Part shown: positions 25,350 through 33,541 of the stretch, piece after piece
Layout of the letters: every line of letters begins with the position of its first letter
Numbering within the stretch: position 1 is the first letter of the stretch
DNA from: CALMEC01 sp031366605
GTDB lineage: Bacteria; Actinomycetota; Thermoleophilia; Miltoncostaeales; Miltoncostaeaceae
Assembly: GCA_031366605.1 (NCBI GenBank)
Contig: JANLOO010000023.1
Coordinates: 1-64,000, forward strand
Reading direction: 5' to 3'
Length of the DNA: 64,000 nucleotides
Notes under the pieces: model-generated
Told to the model about the DNA's origin: nothing
The model's input: the letters and a program-made list of their open reading frames with translations, nothing else
Databases searched by the model: none
Position numbers and translations under genes: made by a program

Positions 25350-25648
25350 GCTCCCGCGACGAGTTCCCGTTTGCATTCGGCGAAGGGGCCGCGGACGAGT
25401 TCAAGGACCGGCTCAAGGACCTGATGCGCGCACAGCAGGCCGCGTTCGAAGAGGTGCAGGCCGAGACTGGCGGCCAGGCCGGACCCGTCGAGCGCATTCA
25501 GTTGGTCGAGCAGGCGATCGCCCTCGCCGCCGCCGGCCTCACAACGCTCGGTCCACGGGCGACGCCTGAGGAAGCCGCCGATGCCATGGGGCTGTTGTTC
25601 GCCCGGGCGATGGCGGCAGTGCAGGGCTCGCTCCGCCCTTCGGCGTAA
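25346..25648 (+). CDS. Small uncharacterised protein coupled to glpX
   Basis: A 100-residue acidic helical protein whose GTG overlaps the glpX stop. The sequence is mostly amphipathic helix (ADEFKDRLKDLMRAQQAAFE, then ERIQLVEQAIALAAAGLTTL). It has no membrane segment and I recognise no family. The 4-base overlap argues that it is really translated. Confidence 0.6.
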   Translation: MSSRDEFPFAFGEGAADEFKDRLKDLMRAQQAAFEEVQAETGGQAGPVERIQLVEQAIALAAAGLTTLGPRATPEEAADAMGLLFARAMAAVQGSLRPSA

Positions 25649-25660
25649 CGGGACCTCGGC

Positions 25661-25996
25661 TCAGTAGGGCGGTTCTTGCCCCCGTGCCTCGTCGCGAACG
25701 AGGCGGAGTTCGAACCGCATGTCCTTGAGTGCCGCCCGCGCTTCGTCCGCAAGGCGCTTGAGGTCGGCGAGCTCTGCGGCCACCGCGGCGACTTCCTGCC
25801 GCGTTGTGCGCCACGAGCTTCCGACCAGGTCGACGAGCACCTCGAGGTCCTCGACCATCGCCGTCTGATCCGCAACGCTCACGGTGGTCATGTCGGGTGC
25901 CGGCTCGCGGACAACGCGCTCCCGCATCTCACCCAGGTCAGCCTCGAGCCGACGAACCGCGTCCAAGACATCGCGCGGGTCGTGGCTTCCGGTCAC
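25661..25996 (-). CDS. Small coiled-coil protein
   Basis: A 111-residue protein dominated by heptad-like helices (LDAVRRLEADLGEMRERVV, then VAAELADLKRLADEARAALK). It starts at GTG, overlapping the stop of the upstream gene by four bases (GTGA), so the two minus-strand genes are a pair. It converges on the glpX operon with a 12-base gap. No family recognised. Confidence 0.6.
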   Translation of the reverse strand: MTGSHDPRDVLDAVRRLEADLGEMRERVVREPAPDMTTVSVADQTAMVEDLEVLVDLVGSSWRTTRQEVAAVAAELADLKRLADEARAALKDMRFELRLVRDEARGQEPPY

Positions 25997-26463
25997 GCGG
26001 GATCCGCCCTGAAGCCGACTTCGGACCAGTCCGGTTTGTCGACGATCTCGTCGATCAGGTCGGATGTGACCGTGCAGCGGTAGACGAAGTCGTCACCGTC
26101 GAACACGGGCTCGACCAGGTCCTCTTTGATCTGCTGGTCGATCCACGCGCCGCGGAAGACGAGCTTGCGCAACCAGTGCACCAGGTCGTCGTCAAAACCC
26201 AAGAGCCGTTCGCGGTGTTCCGCGAGGTGGCTCGCCAGCGTTCCATCACTTCGCACCTCGCCGTGGGCCACGAGTTCGACCAGCTGATCCAACTCATCGC
26301 CTGCCAGCGCGCCAGCCTGAACGAACCCCAGCTGAGCCGCCGCCATGTCCACCCGCTCACGAAAGTCGCGGGTGTTGAAACGAAACCGAAACTTGCCGAA
26401 CTCCATGGTGAAGTCGGTTCCGGATTGGTAGTTCGATGGACTCTTGCGGGGTTGTTGTCCCAT
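25993..26463 (-). CDS. Uncharacterised 156-residue protein
   Basis: Starts at ATG 26463 with GGAG eight bases upstream, giving MGQQPRKSPSNYQSGTDFTM. The body includes FGKFRFRFNTRDFRERVDMA and a C-terminus rich in acidic residues (QIKEDLVEPVFDGDDFVYR). No signal, membrane helix or motif is recognised. It is translationally coupled to the coiled-coil protein and divergent from the DUF192 gene. Confidence 0.6.
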   Translation of the reverse strand: MGQQPRKSPSNYQSGTDFTMEFGKFRFRFNTRDFRERVDMAAAQLGFVQAGALAGDELDQLVELVAHGEVRSDGTLASHLAEHRERLLGFDDDLVHWLRKLVFRGAWIDQQIKEDLVEPVFDGDDFVYRCTVTSDLIDEIVDKPDWSEVGFRADPA

Positions 26464-26590
26464 GAAAATGGCTCCAGGAGAGGGCTCTGCGAGTGTACCA
26501 GCGGGTCTCGGACACCCTTTTCGCGGCGCGTCCGGTGACACCTGCGCGGCTCGTGCGACGGACGCCGACGATTGATGGCACCATGCCCGG

Positions 26591-26965
26591 GTGTCCCGGT
26601 TTCGTATCGATCACACGTGTTCGCGTTGCGTTTCGATCATGCGGGGCGACGAGGTCGTGCTCACGCGGTGCCACGTCGCCGACCGGTGGTTCGCCCGGCT
26701 TGTCGGGCTCTTGGGCACGGCGGATCTGGCGGGCGGCGAGGCGCTGTGGATCGCGCCGTGTGCGTCGGTCCACACGTGGGGGATGCGCATGGCAATCGCA
26801 TGCGCGTTTCTGGATGCGCACGGACGAGTGCTCCGGGTCGTCGATCCATTGCCGACATGGCGGGCGGCATCGTTTCGAGGGGCCGCCGGTGTACTCGAAA
26901 CGCGCGCGGGTGCGCTGCGGACGGTCCGTGCCGGGGACGTCCTGCGGCAGGTGCCTTCGGACTGA
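26591..26965 (+). CDS. DUF192 family protein
   Basis: A 124-residue DUF192 domain: ADRWFARLVGLLGTADL, then APCASVHTWGMRMAIACAFL and VVDPLPTWR. The family is a small beta-barrel of unknown function. A Cys pair near the N-terminus (HTCSRC) is extra to the domain. GTG 26591 is used; ATG 26639 would start at the domain itself. It precedes the Tad locus but is separated from it by 165 bases. Confidence 0.75.
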   Translation: MSRFRIDHTCSRCVSIMRGDEVVLTRCHVADRWFARLVGLLGTADLAGGEALWIAPCASVHTWGMRMAIACAFLDAHGRVLRVVDPLPTWRAASFRGAAGVLETRAGALRTVRAGDVLRQVPSD

Positions 26966-27130
26966 CATTGCCTGGGTTTGCCGTCGCGACGAGGCCAAAT
27001 ACAACGAAAAAGGCCGCTCGTAGCGAAAATGCGCCCACGCTGAGGGGGGACGCTTTTCCTCGCTGGGCCCTTTACGTAGATGCATCGGTTGAACGCGATG
27101 CATTTCGGCACACCCACAGCGAGGTTATTG

Positions 27131-27886
27131 ATGGCAACGCTCTCACCCCCGCGGGCAGCACCGGCAGTCGATGTCGGAATCAGCGCGCTCACCGCACTCA
27201 TCGTGGATCCCGACGTTCATGTGATGGGCTTCCTCGACGACAACCTGACCGCCGACCGCTTCACGGTCATGACCGCGTGCAGTGCCGAGGAGGCACTCGA
27301 GGTCGCGATGACCGCACGTCCAGACGTCGCGTTGATCGACGTCTCGCTACCTGGGATGAACGGGTTCGACCTTGTGTCGCTCCTGCGGCAGGGCAGTCTC
27401 TGCTCGGGTTGGGATCCGGGGCTGGCGATCGTGTTGATGTCGGAAAGCGACGATGTGCACAGCATCGTCCGGGGCATCGACCGGGGAGCTGACGACTATC
27501 TGCTCAAGCCGTTTCACTACCCCGAGCTGCTCGCACGCATCGGCGCCCATGTTCGGCGTGCCCATGGTGTCAACCTGGCCGGCTCCCTCCGGGTCGGGCC
27601 GCTCGAGGTCGACCGGCGGGCGATGTTGGCCATGGTCCACGGCCGGCTCGTGGCACTCTCGGCGAAGGAGTTCGGCGTGCTGTCGCTCCTGGCGCGCGAT
27701 CCGCAGCGCGTAGTCTCCAAGCACGAGCTTCTGCAAGGGGTGTGGGGGTTCGCCGGAGGGGCGCGCACTCGCACCGTCGACACACACGCGAGTCGTCTGC
27801 GCGGCAAGCTCGCCGCGGCCGGGCTGTCCGGGTGGGTTCGCAACGTGTGGGGGCAGGGATACCGCCTCCTCCCGGAGGAGCGATGA
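27131..27886 (+). CDS. OmpR-family response regulator at the head of the Tad operon
   Basis: A 251-residue protein with a receiver domain (phospho-acceptor D70 in ALIDVSLPGMNG, S104, K126 in LLKPF) and a winged-helix DNA-binding domain (LSAKEFGVLSLLARDPQRVV, ending RNVWGQGYRLLPEE). ATG 27131 has GAGG six bases upstream and is preferred over ATG 27080. The receiver carries an extra loop around residues 86-97. There is no histidine kinase next to it. The operon position suggests it controls the pilus genes downstream. Confidence 0.85.
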   Translation: MATLSPPRAAPAVDVGISALTALIVDPDVHVMGFLDDNLTADRFTVMTACSAEEALEVAMTARPDVALIDVSLPGMNGFDLVSLLRQGSLCSGWDPGLAIVLMSESDDVHSIVRGIDRGADDYLLKPFHYPELLARIGAHVRRAHGVNLAGSLRVGPLEVDRRAMLAMVHGRLVALSAKEFGVLSLLARDPQRVVSKHELLQGVWGFAGGARTRTVDTHASRLRGKLAAAGLSGWVRNVWGQGYRLLPEER

Positions 27887-27969
27887 GTGTCGTGGTCGCC
27901 TTTGGCCGCAGTTGGGAGATCGCCGCGCGTCCGACGTATCCGCTCCCACGCGTGGACGGTCCGTCATGA
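27883..27969 (+). CDS. 28-residue micro-gene in the Tad operon
   Basis: Begins at an ATG that overlaps the response regulator stop (ATGA) and ends with a stop that overlaps the next gene's ATG (ATGA). GGAGGAG at 27874-27880 lies just upstream. The peptide starts MSVVVAFGRSWEIAARP and has no membrane helix. Being exactly coupled on both sides with a strong ribosome site argues for real translation, either as a small protein or as a coupling device. Function unknown. Confidence 0.55.
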   Translation: MSVVVAFGRSWEIAARPTYPLPRVDGPS

Positions 27970-28544
27970 GCGCGGTGACGGTGTTCGACCAGACGATCGC
28001 CCAGCAGCTCGGGTCGACGCGCGACGGCGTGTACGTCGTCCCCCGGGATGAGGTGCGGTGGTGTCGCATCCGGCGCGCCGGACGGTGGCGTCCGCTCAAC
28101 CCGGACCGGGTGTTGGACGTACTGTGTGACGTGCCACGACCCGGTGTCGTCTTGACGCGCCCCGCGGCCGTGGATCCTGGTGCCGCGTGCTTGGCGACCG
28201 TCGCGACGTTGGTCGGTCACGACGTGATCACGCTGCCGGCTGCGCTCGACGAGGCGATCTGGAGCGTTGGTGTCTGCCTCGCCCTCGGCCTGAGCGATGC
28301 CGTCACGCTCGGACGGGTCCTCGACGTGGTCTGTTGCGGGCCGGGCAGCGCACCGTCGCTGCCGCGTCAGATCTGGGGACCGACGGGTTTGTCGGTACCG
28401 GCCCTGCGGCCGGCGACGCTCGCGCGCTGGGCGTACTGCGCATGGCGTCCGTGCAGTTGGTGCGATGCCGGTGGGCTTCCAGGGCAGCGATGTCGGCGGT
28501 GTGGGGCGCCGGTGCATGACATGCCGGTCGAGGTGGCGGCATGA
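27966..28544 (+). CDS. Uncharacterised Tad-locus protein with C-terminal zinc ribbon
   Basis: A 192-residue cytoplasmic protein. Residues 1-150 show no known domain. The C-terminus holds a C-x2-C-x9-C-x2-C ribbon (CSWCDAGGLPGQRCRRCG). It overlaps both neighbours by 4 bases (ATGA), so it belongs to the pilus operon. I know of no standard Tad component with this layout. Confidence 0.65.
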   Translation: MSAVTVFDQTIAQQLGSTRDGVYVVPRDEVRWCRIRRAGRWRPLNPDRVLDVLCDVPRPGVVLTRPAAVDPGAACLATVATLVGHDVITLPAALDEAIWSVGVCLALGLSDAVTLGRVLDVVCCGPGSAPSLPRQIWGPTGLSVPALRPATLARWAYCAWRPCSWCDAGGLPGQRCRRCGAPVHDMPVEVAA

Positions 28545-29194
28545 AGCACCTGACGAGACGACGACCGACTGGGTGGTTCGCGGTTGCGAGCGTACTGGCC
28601 GGTCTGGCGGGCCTGCTCACGATGCGCGCGGCCGCCACCCACACGCCGATGGACACGGTGCTTGTGGCCGCGACCAACCTGAGTGTTGGAACTCGGCTCG
28701 ACCGAGCCGACACCTCCGTCCAGTTGGTCCGTGTTCCCGCGGCCGGCGTGCTGTCCGGGATGCGACGCAGCTTTGACGAGATCCGGGGTCGCACGGTTGC
28801 CGTCCCGATCGCCGCCGGCGAGCCCCTGACCGACGCGGCCCTCGGTGGCGCTCTCGGTGTCAGTCCAGAACCACTGCAGGATGGGCAGCGGGCGGTGTCG
28901 GTGCCGTTGGCGGCGGCCGGCGCCGCCGCGGCGGTGATGGTGCCCGGGGTCCGTGTCGACGTCGTCGCGCCACCGGCTGAAGGTTCGACCGATGCGCGCG
29001 TCGTGGTGGTGGCGGCCGAAGTCCTGGCGCAGACGCTGCCGCCCGGTGCAGAGCCCGGCACGTTCGATGGTGGCGCAGTGCTGCTGAGGGTCAGCGAGCG
29101 CGATGCGCTGCGACTGAGTGCGGCGCTGGATCTTTCGGGTGGTGTGCGTCTGCTACCGCGCCCGGCCGGCGCGGTGGATGGGACAACGCCGTGA
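28541..29194 (+). CDS. cpaB: CpaB/RcpC-like pilus assembly protein (SAF domain)
   Basis: A 217-residue protein with an N-terminal membrane helix (FAVASVLAGLAGLLTM) and a SAF domain (VLVAATNLSVGTRLDRAD, then RTVAVPIAAGEPLTDAAL). The second half fits the RcpC/CpaB beta domain. CpaB links the inner-membrane assembly platform to the cell wall or secretin in Tad systems; here, with no secretin seen, it probably acts at the membrane-wall interface. Both ends overlap neighbouring genes by 4 bases. Confidence 0.8.
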   Translation: MKHLTRRRPTGWFAVASVLAGLAGLLTMRAAATHTPMDTVLVAATNLSVGTRLDRADTSVQLVRVPAAGVLSGMRRSFDEIRGRTVAVPIAAGEPLTDAALGGALGVSPEPLQDGQRAVSVPLAAAGAAAAVMVPGVRVDVVAPPAEGSTDARVVVVAAEVLAQTLPPGAEPGTFDGGAVLLRVSERDALRLSAALDLSGGVRLLPRPAGAVDGTTP

Positions 29195-30012
29195 CGCGCC
29201 GCATGGGCGTCGTCGGTCGCGATCCATGGGAGGCCCTCGTCGCATCGGACGAGATCCCGATGGAGTTACTGGACCACGGCTTTGGCCTCGATCGCGCCGA
29301 CCGACCCGTCACCGTGGTCTTGGGGGCGGCCGGAGGTGTCGGTGCGACGCTCGTGGCCGGCGGGCTGGCCCTTGTCGCCGCCGCCGCGGGGCGACCCGTC
29401 GCACTTGCCGAGCTCGACTTGGAGCGCGGTGACATTGCAGGAGCGTGGGGGGTTCCACCCGATCGCACGATCGACGATCTGACCACCGTCATCGATGAGT
29501 TGATGCCAAGCCACGTCGAGATGGTGTGTCACCCGCATGCGTCGGGGGTGTGGCTGCTGCTCGCTCCGCGGCGGGCCAGTGCGAGCACATGGTGGGACGA
29601 GGGCGCGACGCGCCTGTTGCTGCGCAGCACACGCATGCTCGGTGATGTCGTAGTGGACGCAGGCGCGTCCCTGGGACCCCACGTGCAGGAGTCCTGTCGG
29701 CAGGCAAACCGCATCGTGCTCGTCTCGCCCCCGACGGTTGCGGGTGCTCGCCGGACCCGCGCGCTCCTTGAAGTGCTCGAGATCTGGGGGGTCAACGGCG
29801 ACCGGTGCCTCGTGGTCAATCGAGGCGTGGGTCGCGATCACCTGCGCGCGCGGGGGTTCACCCACGCGGTCGGTGTGTCGACCGCGTTCGAACTGCCGCC
29901 CTCACCACGCGAGGCTGACGATCTCGAAGCCGGACGATGGAGCCCGCGGGGACGCAAGGGTGGATTGACGGCGGCGATGCAGACGCTCGCCGACGACGGT
30001 GCGTGGTCATGA
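29191..30012 (+). CDS. cpaE: CpaE/TadZ-like ATPase with degenerate Walker A
   Basis: A 273-residue ParA/MinD-like protein. Its P-loop reads LGAAGGVGATLVAGG, so the lysines of the deviant Walker A (KGGxGKT) are missing. The A' and B regions remain (ELDLERGDIAGAWG and DVVVDAGAS). TadZ/CpaE proteins localise the pilus machine to a site in the cell, and some lack ATPase activity. GTG overlaps the cpaB stop (GTGA) and the end overlaps cpaF. Confidence 0.75.
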   Translation: MTRRMGVVGRDPWEALVASDEIPMELLDHGFGLDRADRPVTVVLGAAGGVGATLVAGGLALVAAAAGRPVALAELDLERGDIAGAWGVPPDRTIDDLTTVIDELMPSHVEMVCHPHASGVWLLLAPRRASASTWWDEGATRLLLRSTRMLGDVVVDAGASLGPHVQESCRQANRIVLVSPPTVAGARRTRALLEVLEIWGVNGDRCLVVNRGVGRDHLRARGFTHAVGVSTAFELPPSPREADDLEAGRWSPRGRKGGLTAAMQTLADDGAWS

Positions 30013-31247
30013 ACGCCAACGAGCCGGTGGCCCAGGACCTGGTCGCGCATCTTCGGGCGCGCGCGGTCAGGGAGGCGTCGCTGCAACCCGGTCGGGTCGA
30101 TCCGGCGGCGCTTGCCGAGATCGTCGAGACGTTCCTGGACGAGGAGCGCAGGATCCTTCCGGACGCACAACGCCGAGCGATCGTGCAGTCGGTGGTGGAC
30201 GAGACGCTGGGCTTCGGCCCACTCGAGGCGTTGCTGCGCGACCCGAACGTGACCGAGGTGATGGTCAACGGCCCCGACGCTGTGTTCGTCGAACGCGAAG
30301 GTCGCATCCAACCCGCACGGGTGCGGTTCGCCGATGCTGCGCACGTGTTGCACGTCATCGATCGGATCCTCTCGCCGCTCGGGCGCAGGGTCGACGAGGC
30401 CAGCCCGATGGTCGACGCACGATTGCCCGACGGCTCACGCGTCAACGCAATCATCCCGCCGTTGAGTCTGCAGGGGCCGGTGCTGACGGTGCGTCGCTTT
30501 GGCGCGCGGGCGCTCACGTGTGACGATCTCGTCCGTCTCGGGACCTTGACCGAAGAGATGCTTGAGCTGTTGCGGCTGGCAGTCGTTGCGCGACGCAACA
30601 TCCTCGTCATCGGCGGCACCGGCAGTGGCAAGACGACGACCCTGGCGGCGATCGCGGGGTTCGTCCCCCACGCCGAACGGGTCATCACGATCGAAGACGC
30701 GGCCGAACTGCGCCTGTCGCTGCCCCATGTGGTGCGGCTGGAGAGCAGGCCTGCCAGCCTCGAAGGGCGTGGTGCGATCTCGATCAGGGCGCTTGTGCGC
30801 AACGCGCTTCGCATGCGTCCGGATCGCATCGTGGTCGGCGAGGTCCGCGGCGGCGAGGCCCTCGACATGCTCGCTGCGATGACGACGGGGCACGAGGGTT
30901 CCCTCTCGACCCTGCACGCCTCGTCGCCGCAGGACGCCATCCGCAGGCTCCAGACACTGGCGTTGATGGGGGACCTCGAATTGCCGTACGCCGCGGTCGC
31001 CGATCAGGTCGCACACGCCATCGACCTGATCGTCCACCAAGCCCGACTCGCGGACGGTTCGCGACGGATCGTCGAGATCACCGCGTCCAGCGCGGGCGAG
31101 GACGGCCTCCAACTCACGCCGCTCGCGAGGTTCCGGGTCGATCACTGGGAAGGAGCGGATCTGGTCGGTGCCTTTACGTGGGAGGACGCCGGGCACGCTT
31201 GGTGTCGTGAGGCCCAGCGCGAGGCCCTCCTGGCGGACTCCACATGA
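30009..31247 (+). CDS. cpaF: CpaF/TadA secretion ATPase
   Basis: A 412-residue type II/IV secretion ATPase. Markers are VMVNGPDAVFVEREG in the N-terminal domain, Walker A IGGTGSGKTTTLAAI, an Asp box (ITIEDAAELRL), Walker B region RIVVGEVRGGEALDML, and a His box GHEGSLSTLHA. It powers Flp pilus extension and retraction. ATG 30009 overlaps the cpaE stop (ATGA). Confidence 0.92.
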   Translation: MNANEPVAQDLVAHLRARAVREASLQPGRVDPAALAEIVETFLDEERRILPDAQRRAIVQSVVDETLGFGPLEALLRDPNVTEVMVNGPDAVFVEREGRIQPARVRFADAAHVLHVIDRILSPLGRRVDEASPMVDARLPDGSRVNAIIPPLSLQGPVLTVRRFGARALTCDDLVRLGTLTEEMLELLRLAVVARRNILVIGGTGSGKTTTLAAIAGFVPHAERVITIEDAAELRLSLPHVVRLESRPASLEGRGAISIRALVRNALRMRPDRIVVGEVRGGEALDMLAAMTTGHEGSLSTLHASSPQDAIRRLQTLALMGDLELPYAAVADQVAHAIDLIVHQARLADGSRRIVEITASSAGEDGLQLTPLARFRVDHWEGADLVGAFTWEDAGHAWCREAQREALLADST

Positions 31248-32122
31248 CCGGGCTGATTCCGGCGGCGATGGCATCGGCCTCGGCGATCAGCGCCGTCGCA
31301 GGCATCCGGCGCCTTGGGTGTCGTCCCGGCGCACGGCGACTGCCGGGTGGCGACCTGTTGCGTCGGACACGCCGTGGACGTGATCTGGGTGCCGCGCTGC
31401 AACGGGCCGGCGTCAGACTCGGCCCCGAGGCGTTCGTACTGGGAACTGCGCTGGCCGCGGTGCTCGGAGGACTCGCCGCCTGGTTTCTGCTGCGGACGAC
31501 GCTGGTCGCGGTCGTTGCGGCAGGGGCGGTCGGCGGATCCGCCTGGGCGTTCGTCTCGTCCGCCGATCGCAGGTACCTGCATCGGTTCTCGGCGCAGCTG
31601 CCGATCGTTGCCCAGCAGCTCGCAAGTGCGATCGGCGCGGGGCGCTCATTGCGGCAGGCCATCGCTCGCGCCGCTGCCGATGCTCCCGAGCCCGCGGCGA
31701 GCGAGCTTCGCAGGATCTCGACCGACCTCGACTTGGGTGCCCGCATCGAAGACGCCCTCGAAGCGACGGTGGAGCGCTTGCCGGATCCGGGCCTGCGGAC
31801 GATGGTCATCGCGGTTCTGGTACAACGCGTCGTGGGCGGCAACTTGAGTCAGGCGCTCGGGGATCTGTCGCGCCGACTCGAAGAACGGGCGGCGTTGGAG
31901 CGCGAGGCTCGTAGCGCGACCGCCCAAGCACGCATGTCTGCGTGGCTTGTCGCCGGGCTCCCCCTGGCGGGCGGTGTGCTCGTCGAGATCGCAGCTCCCG
32001 GAACGCTGGCCCGCACGCTCGGCCAGGGGCCGGGGTTGCTGCTCGTCATCGTGGCCACGGCGCTCCAGATCGTGGGGGTCGCGATCATCCGACGCATCAT
32101 CGGACGGGATGGGATGGGATGA
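31244..32122 (+). CDS. tadB: TadB-like pilus platform protein
   Basis: A 292-residue type II secretion F-domain protein: hydrophobic helices at about 65-105 and two at the C-terminus, with the cytoplasmic F domain between (SAQLPIVAQQLASAIGAGRS, then RVVGGNLSQALGDLSRRLEE). With TadC it forms the inner-membrane platform that couples CpaF to the pilin. Overlaps both neighbours by 4 bases. The last codons contain a GGGAT triple repeat at the DNA level. Confidence 0.85.
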   Translation: MTGLIPAAMASASAISAVAGIRRLGCRPGARRLPGGDLLRRTRRGRDLGAALQRAGVRLGPEAFVLGTALAAVLGGLAAWFLLRTTLVAVVAAGAVGGSAWAFVSSADRRYLHRFSAQLPIVAQQLASAIGAGRSLRQAIARAAADAPEPAASELRRISTDLDLGARIEDALEATVERLPDPGLRTMVIAVLVQRVVGGNLSQALGDLSRRLEERAALEREARSATAQARMSAWLVAGLPLAGGVLVEIAAPGTLARTLGQGPGLLLVIVATALQIVGVAIIRRIIGRDGMG

Positions 32123-32982
32123 CGGGTGTGCTGCCGAGTCCGCTGATGATCTGGTCGTTGGCGCTCGCCGCGCTCGCGCTGGGGCTGCGCTCGCGTCGCC
32201 GTCAGCGCCCTGTGCGCGCGGTCGAGTTGCCCGCTGCCATCCGAGCCTCGCGTGTCCTGCCGGTGCCCCAGGGGTTGGTGGTGCGGGCCGCGAGTCGACG
32301 GATCGTCGAGGCGGCGGCAGCCGCCGGGCTCGATCCGCGTTCGGGGGTGGCGACCATTGCGCGCAGTCGGATCGCGCTCGCTGAGTCGGGTGGTGCCTGT
32401 GGACTGATCTTCGTGATCGTCAGTCCCCTGGGGATCGCCATCGGCGGCCTGCTCGCGGTGGCCGGGTACTTCGGTCCGCTGCGATGGGTCCAGGTCCGGG
32501 CTCGTCAACGGAGACGGCAGGTGGTGCGGGAGCTGCCAGATCTGATCGATCTGGTCGTCATCTGCACCGAGTCGGGCATGGCGCTCGAACCCTCGCTGCG
32601 TCTCGCCTCCGAACGCCTGCCGGGGGTGCTCGCGATCGAAGTCGGGCAGACGCTCAGGGAACTGGACCTGGGCACGCATCGGCGCGATGCATACGTCTCG
32701 CTTGCGCAGCGGCTCGGCGTGCCCCAGTTGACCGGGCTCGTCGGGTCATTGCTGCAAGCAGACGAGTTGGGCGCACCCATCGCGTCGGTGTTGACCCGTC
32801 AGGGCGAGCTGCTGCGCTCGGCACGCACTCAGGACATCCGCGAACACGCCGCCCGCGCCGCACCAAAAGTCCAGCTCGTGGTCGCCATGGTCATGGTGCC
32901 CGCGGCCCTGCTGGTGGTGCTCGGCGTGCTCATCATCCAACTGATCGGACAAATCGGCGGCGTCGTCGGAGGAGTGGCATGA
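32119..32982 (+). CDS. tadC: TadC-like pilus platform protein
   Basis: A 287-residue type II secretion F-domain protein with a TadC-type central block (RELPDLIDLVVICTESGMAL) and paired membrane helices at residues about 95-115 and 255-280 (VQLVVAMVMVPAALLVVLGV). It partners with TadB. ATG 32119 overlaps the tadB stop (ATGA). Confidence 0.87.
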   Translation: MTGVLPSPLMIWSLALAALALGLRSRRRQRPVRAVELPAAIRASRVLPVPQGLVVRAASRRIVEAAAAAGLDPRSGVATIARSRIALAESGGACGLIFVIVSPLGIAIGGLLAVAGYFGPLRWVQVRARQRRRQVVRELPDLIDLVVICTESGMALEPSLRLASERLPGVLAIEVGQTLRELDLGTHRRDAYVSLAQRLGVPQLTGLVGSLLQADELGAPIASVLTRQGELLRSARTQDIREHAARAAPKVQLVVAMVMVPAALLVVLGVLIIQLIGQIGGVVGGVA

Positions 32983-33278
32983 AGACAGGGCAAGGCAGTG
33001 CAGCGGTTGAGTATCTGGCGATCACCGCCGTCGTCGGAATCATGTTTGCGGGGCTCGTGGCATTGCGCCCGACCCGAGTTGGCCCCGAGACGCCGGTGGA
33101 TGTGATCCCACCGATCATCAGGCTGCTGGGCCATCCCGTGCAGAACCTCACGCCGCGCCCCGCCAGGCCTGTGCGCCCCGCCCACCCGCGCCCACCGAGA
33201 CCGCACCGCCCACGTCCACCGCGACCGAGCCATGAGCCGTCGACGATCCCACTCCCCGAATGGTGGAGCCGCCATTGA
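32979..33278 (+). CDS. Flp-like pilin with Pro/Arg/His-rich tail
   Basis: A 99-residue protein. The short leader MKTGQG precedes SAAVEYLAITAVVGIMFAGL, which matches a class III (Flp/TadE) prepilin signal, with a glycine cleavage point and a Glu at mature position 5. Unusually the tail is built of repeated R-P-x units (about residues 59-86, for example RPPRPHRPRPPRPS). The ATG overlaps the tadC stop. A prepilin peptidase and other minor pilins are not in the window. Confidence 0.7.
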   Translation: MKTGQGSAAVEYLAITAVVGIMFAGLVALRPTRVGPETPVDVIPPIIRLLGHPVQNLTPRPARPVRPAHPRPPRPHRPRPPRPSHEPSTIPLPEWWSRH

Positions 33279-33541
33279 CATGAGCCCGACGCAGCGACGC
33301 GACGGTGAGGGTCCGTCAAGGAATGGCTCCTGTGACGGAGGACGAGCGAAAACCGAGGCAGACGGTGTTGGCGAGCGTCGTTGCGACCAGTGGGTCACAG
33401 CGATCTCGCCGACGGCGTATGGCAACGGTGTGCAGCCGTCAAACGCTGCATGAGTTCCTTGGCGGACCCTTAGGATTCCGGCTCCAGCAACCCCCGTGCG
33501 CAGTATCCGAGGTCAACATCAGGCGAGACCCGATAGGCGAA

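Noticed and set aside
32103..32122. GGGAT triple repeat at the tadB-tadC junction as a phase-variable tract.
   Set aside because: Only three units in coding sequence; too short to suggest slippage control.
33279..33541. A 57-residue ORF from ATG 33280, or a structured RNA, between the pilin and methyltransferase genes.
   Set aside because: Arg/Gly-rich shadow-like sequence, no ribosome site, and no match to c-di-GMP or RNase P elements.
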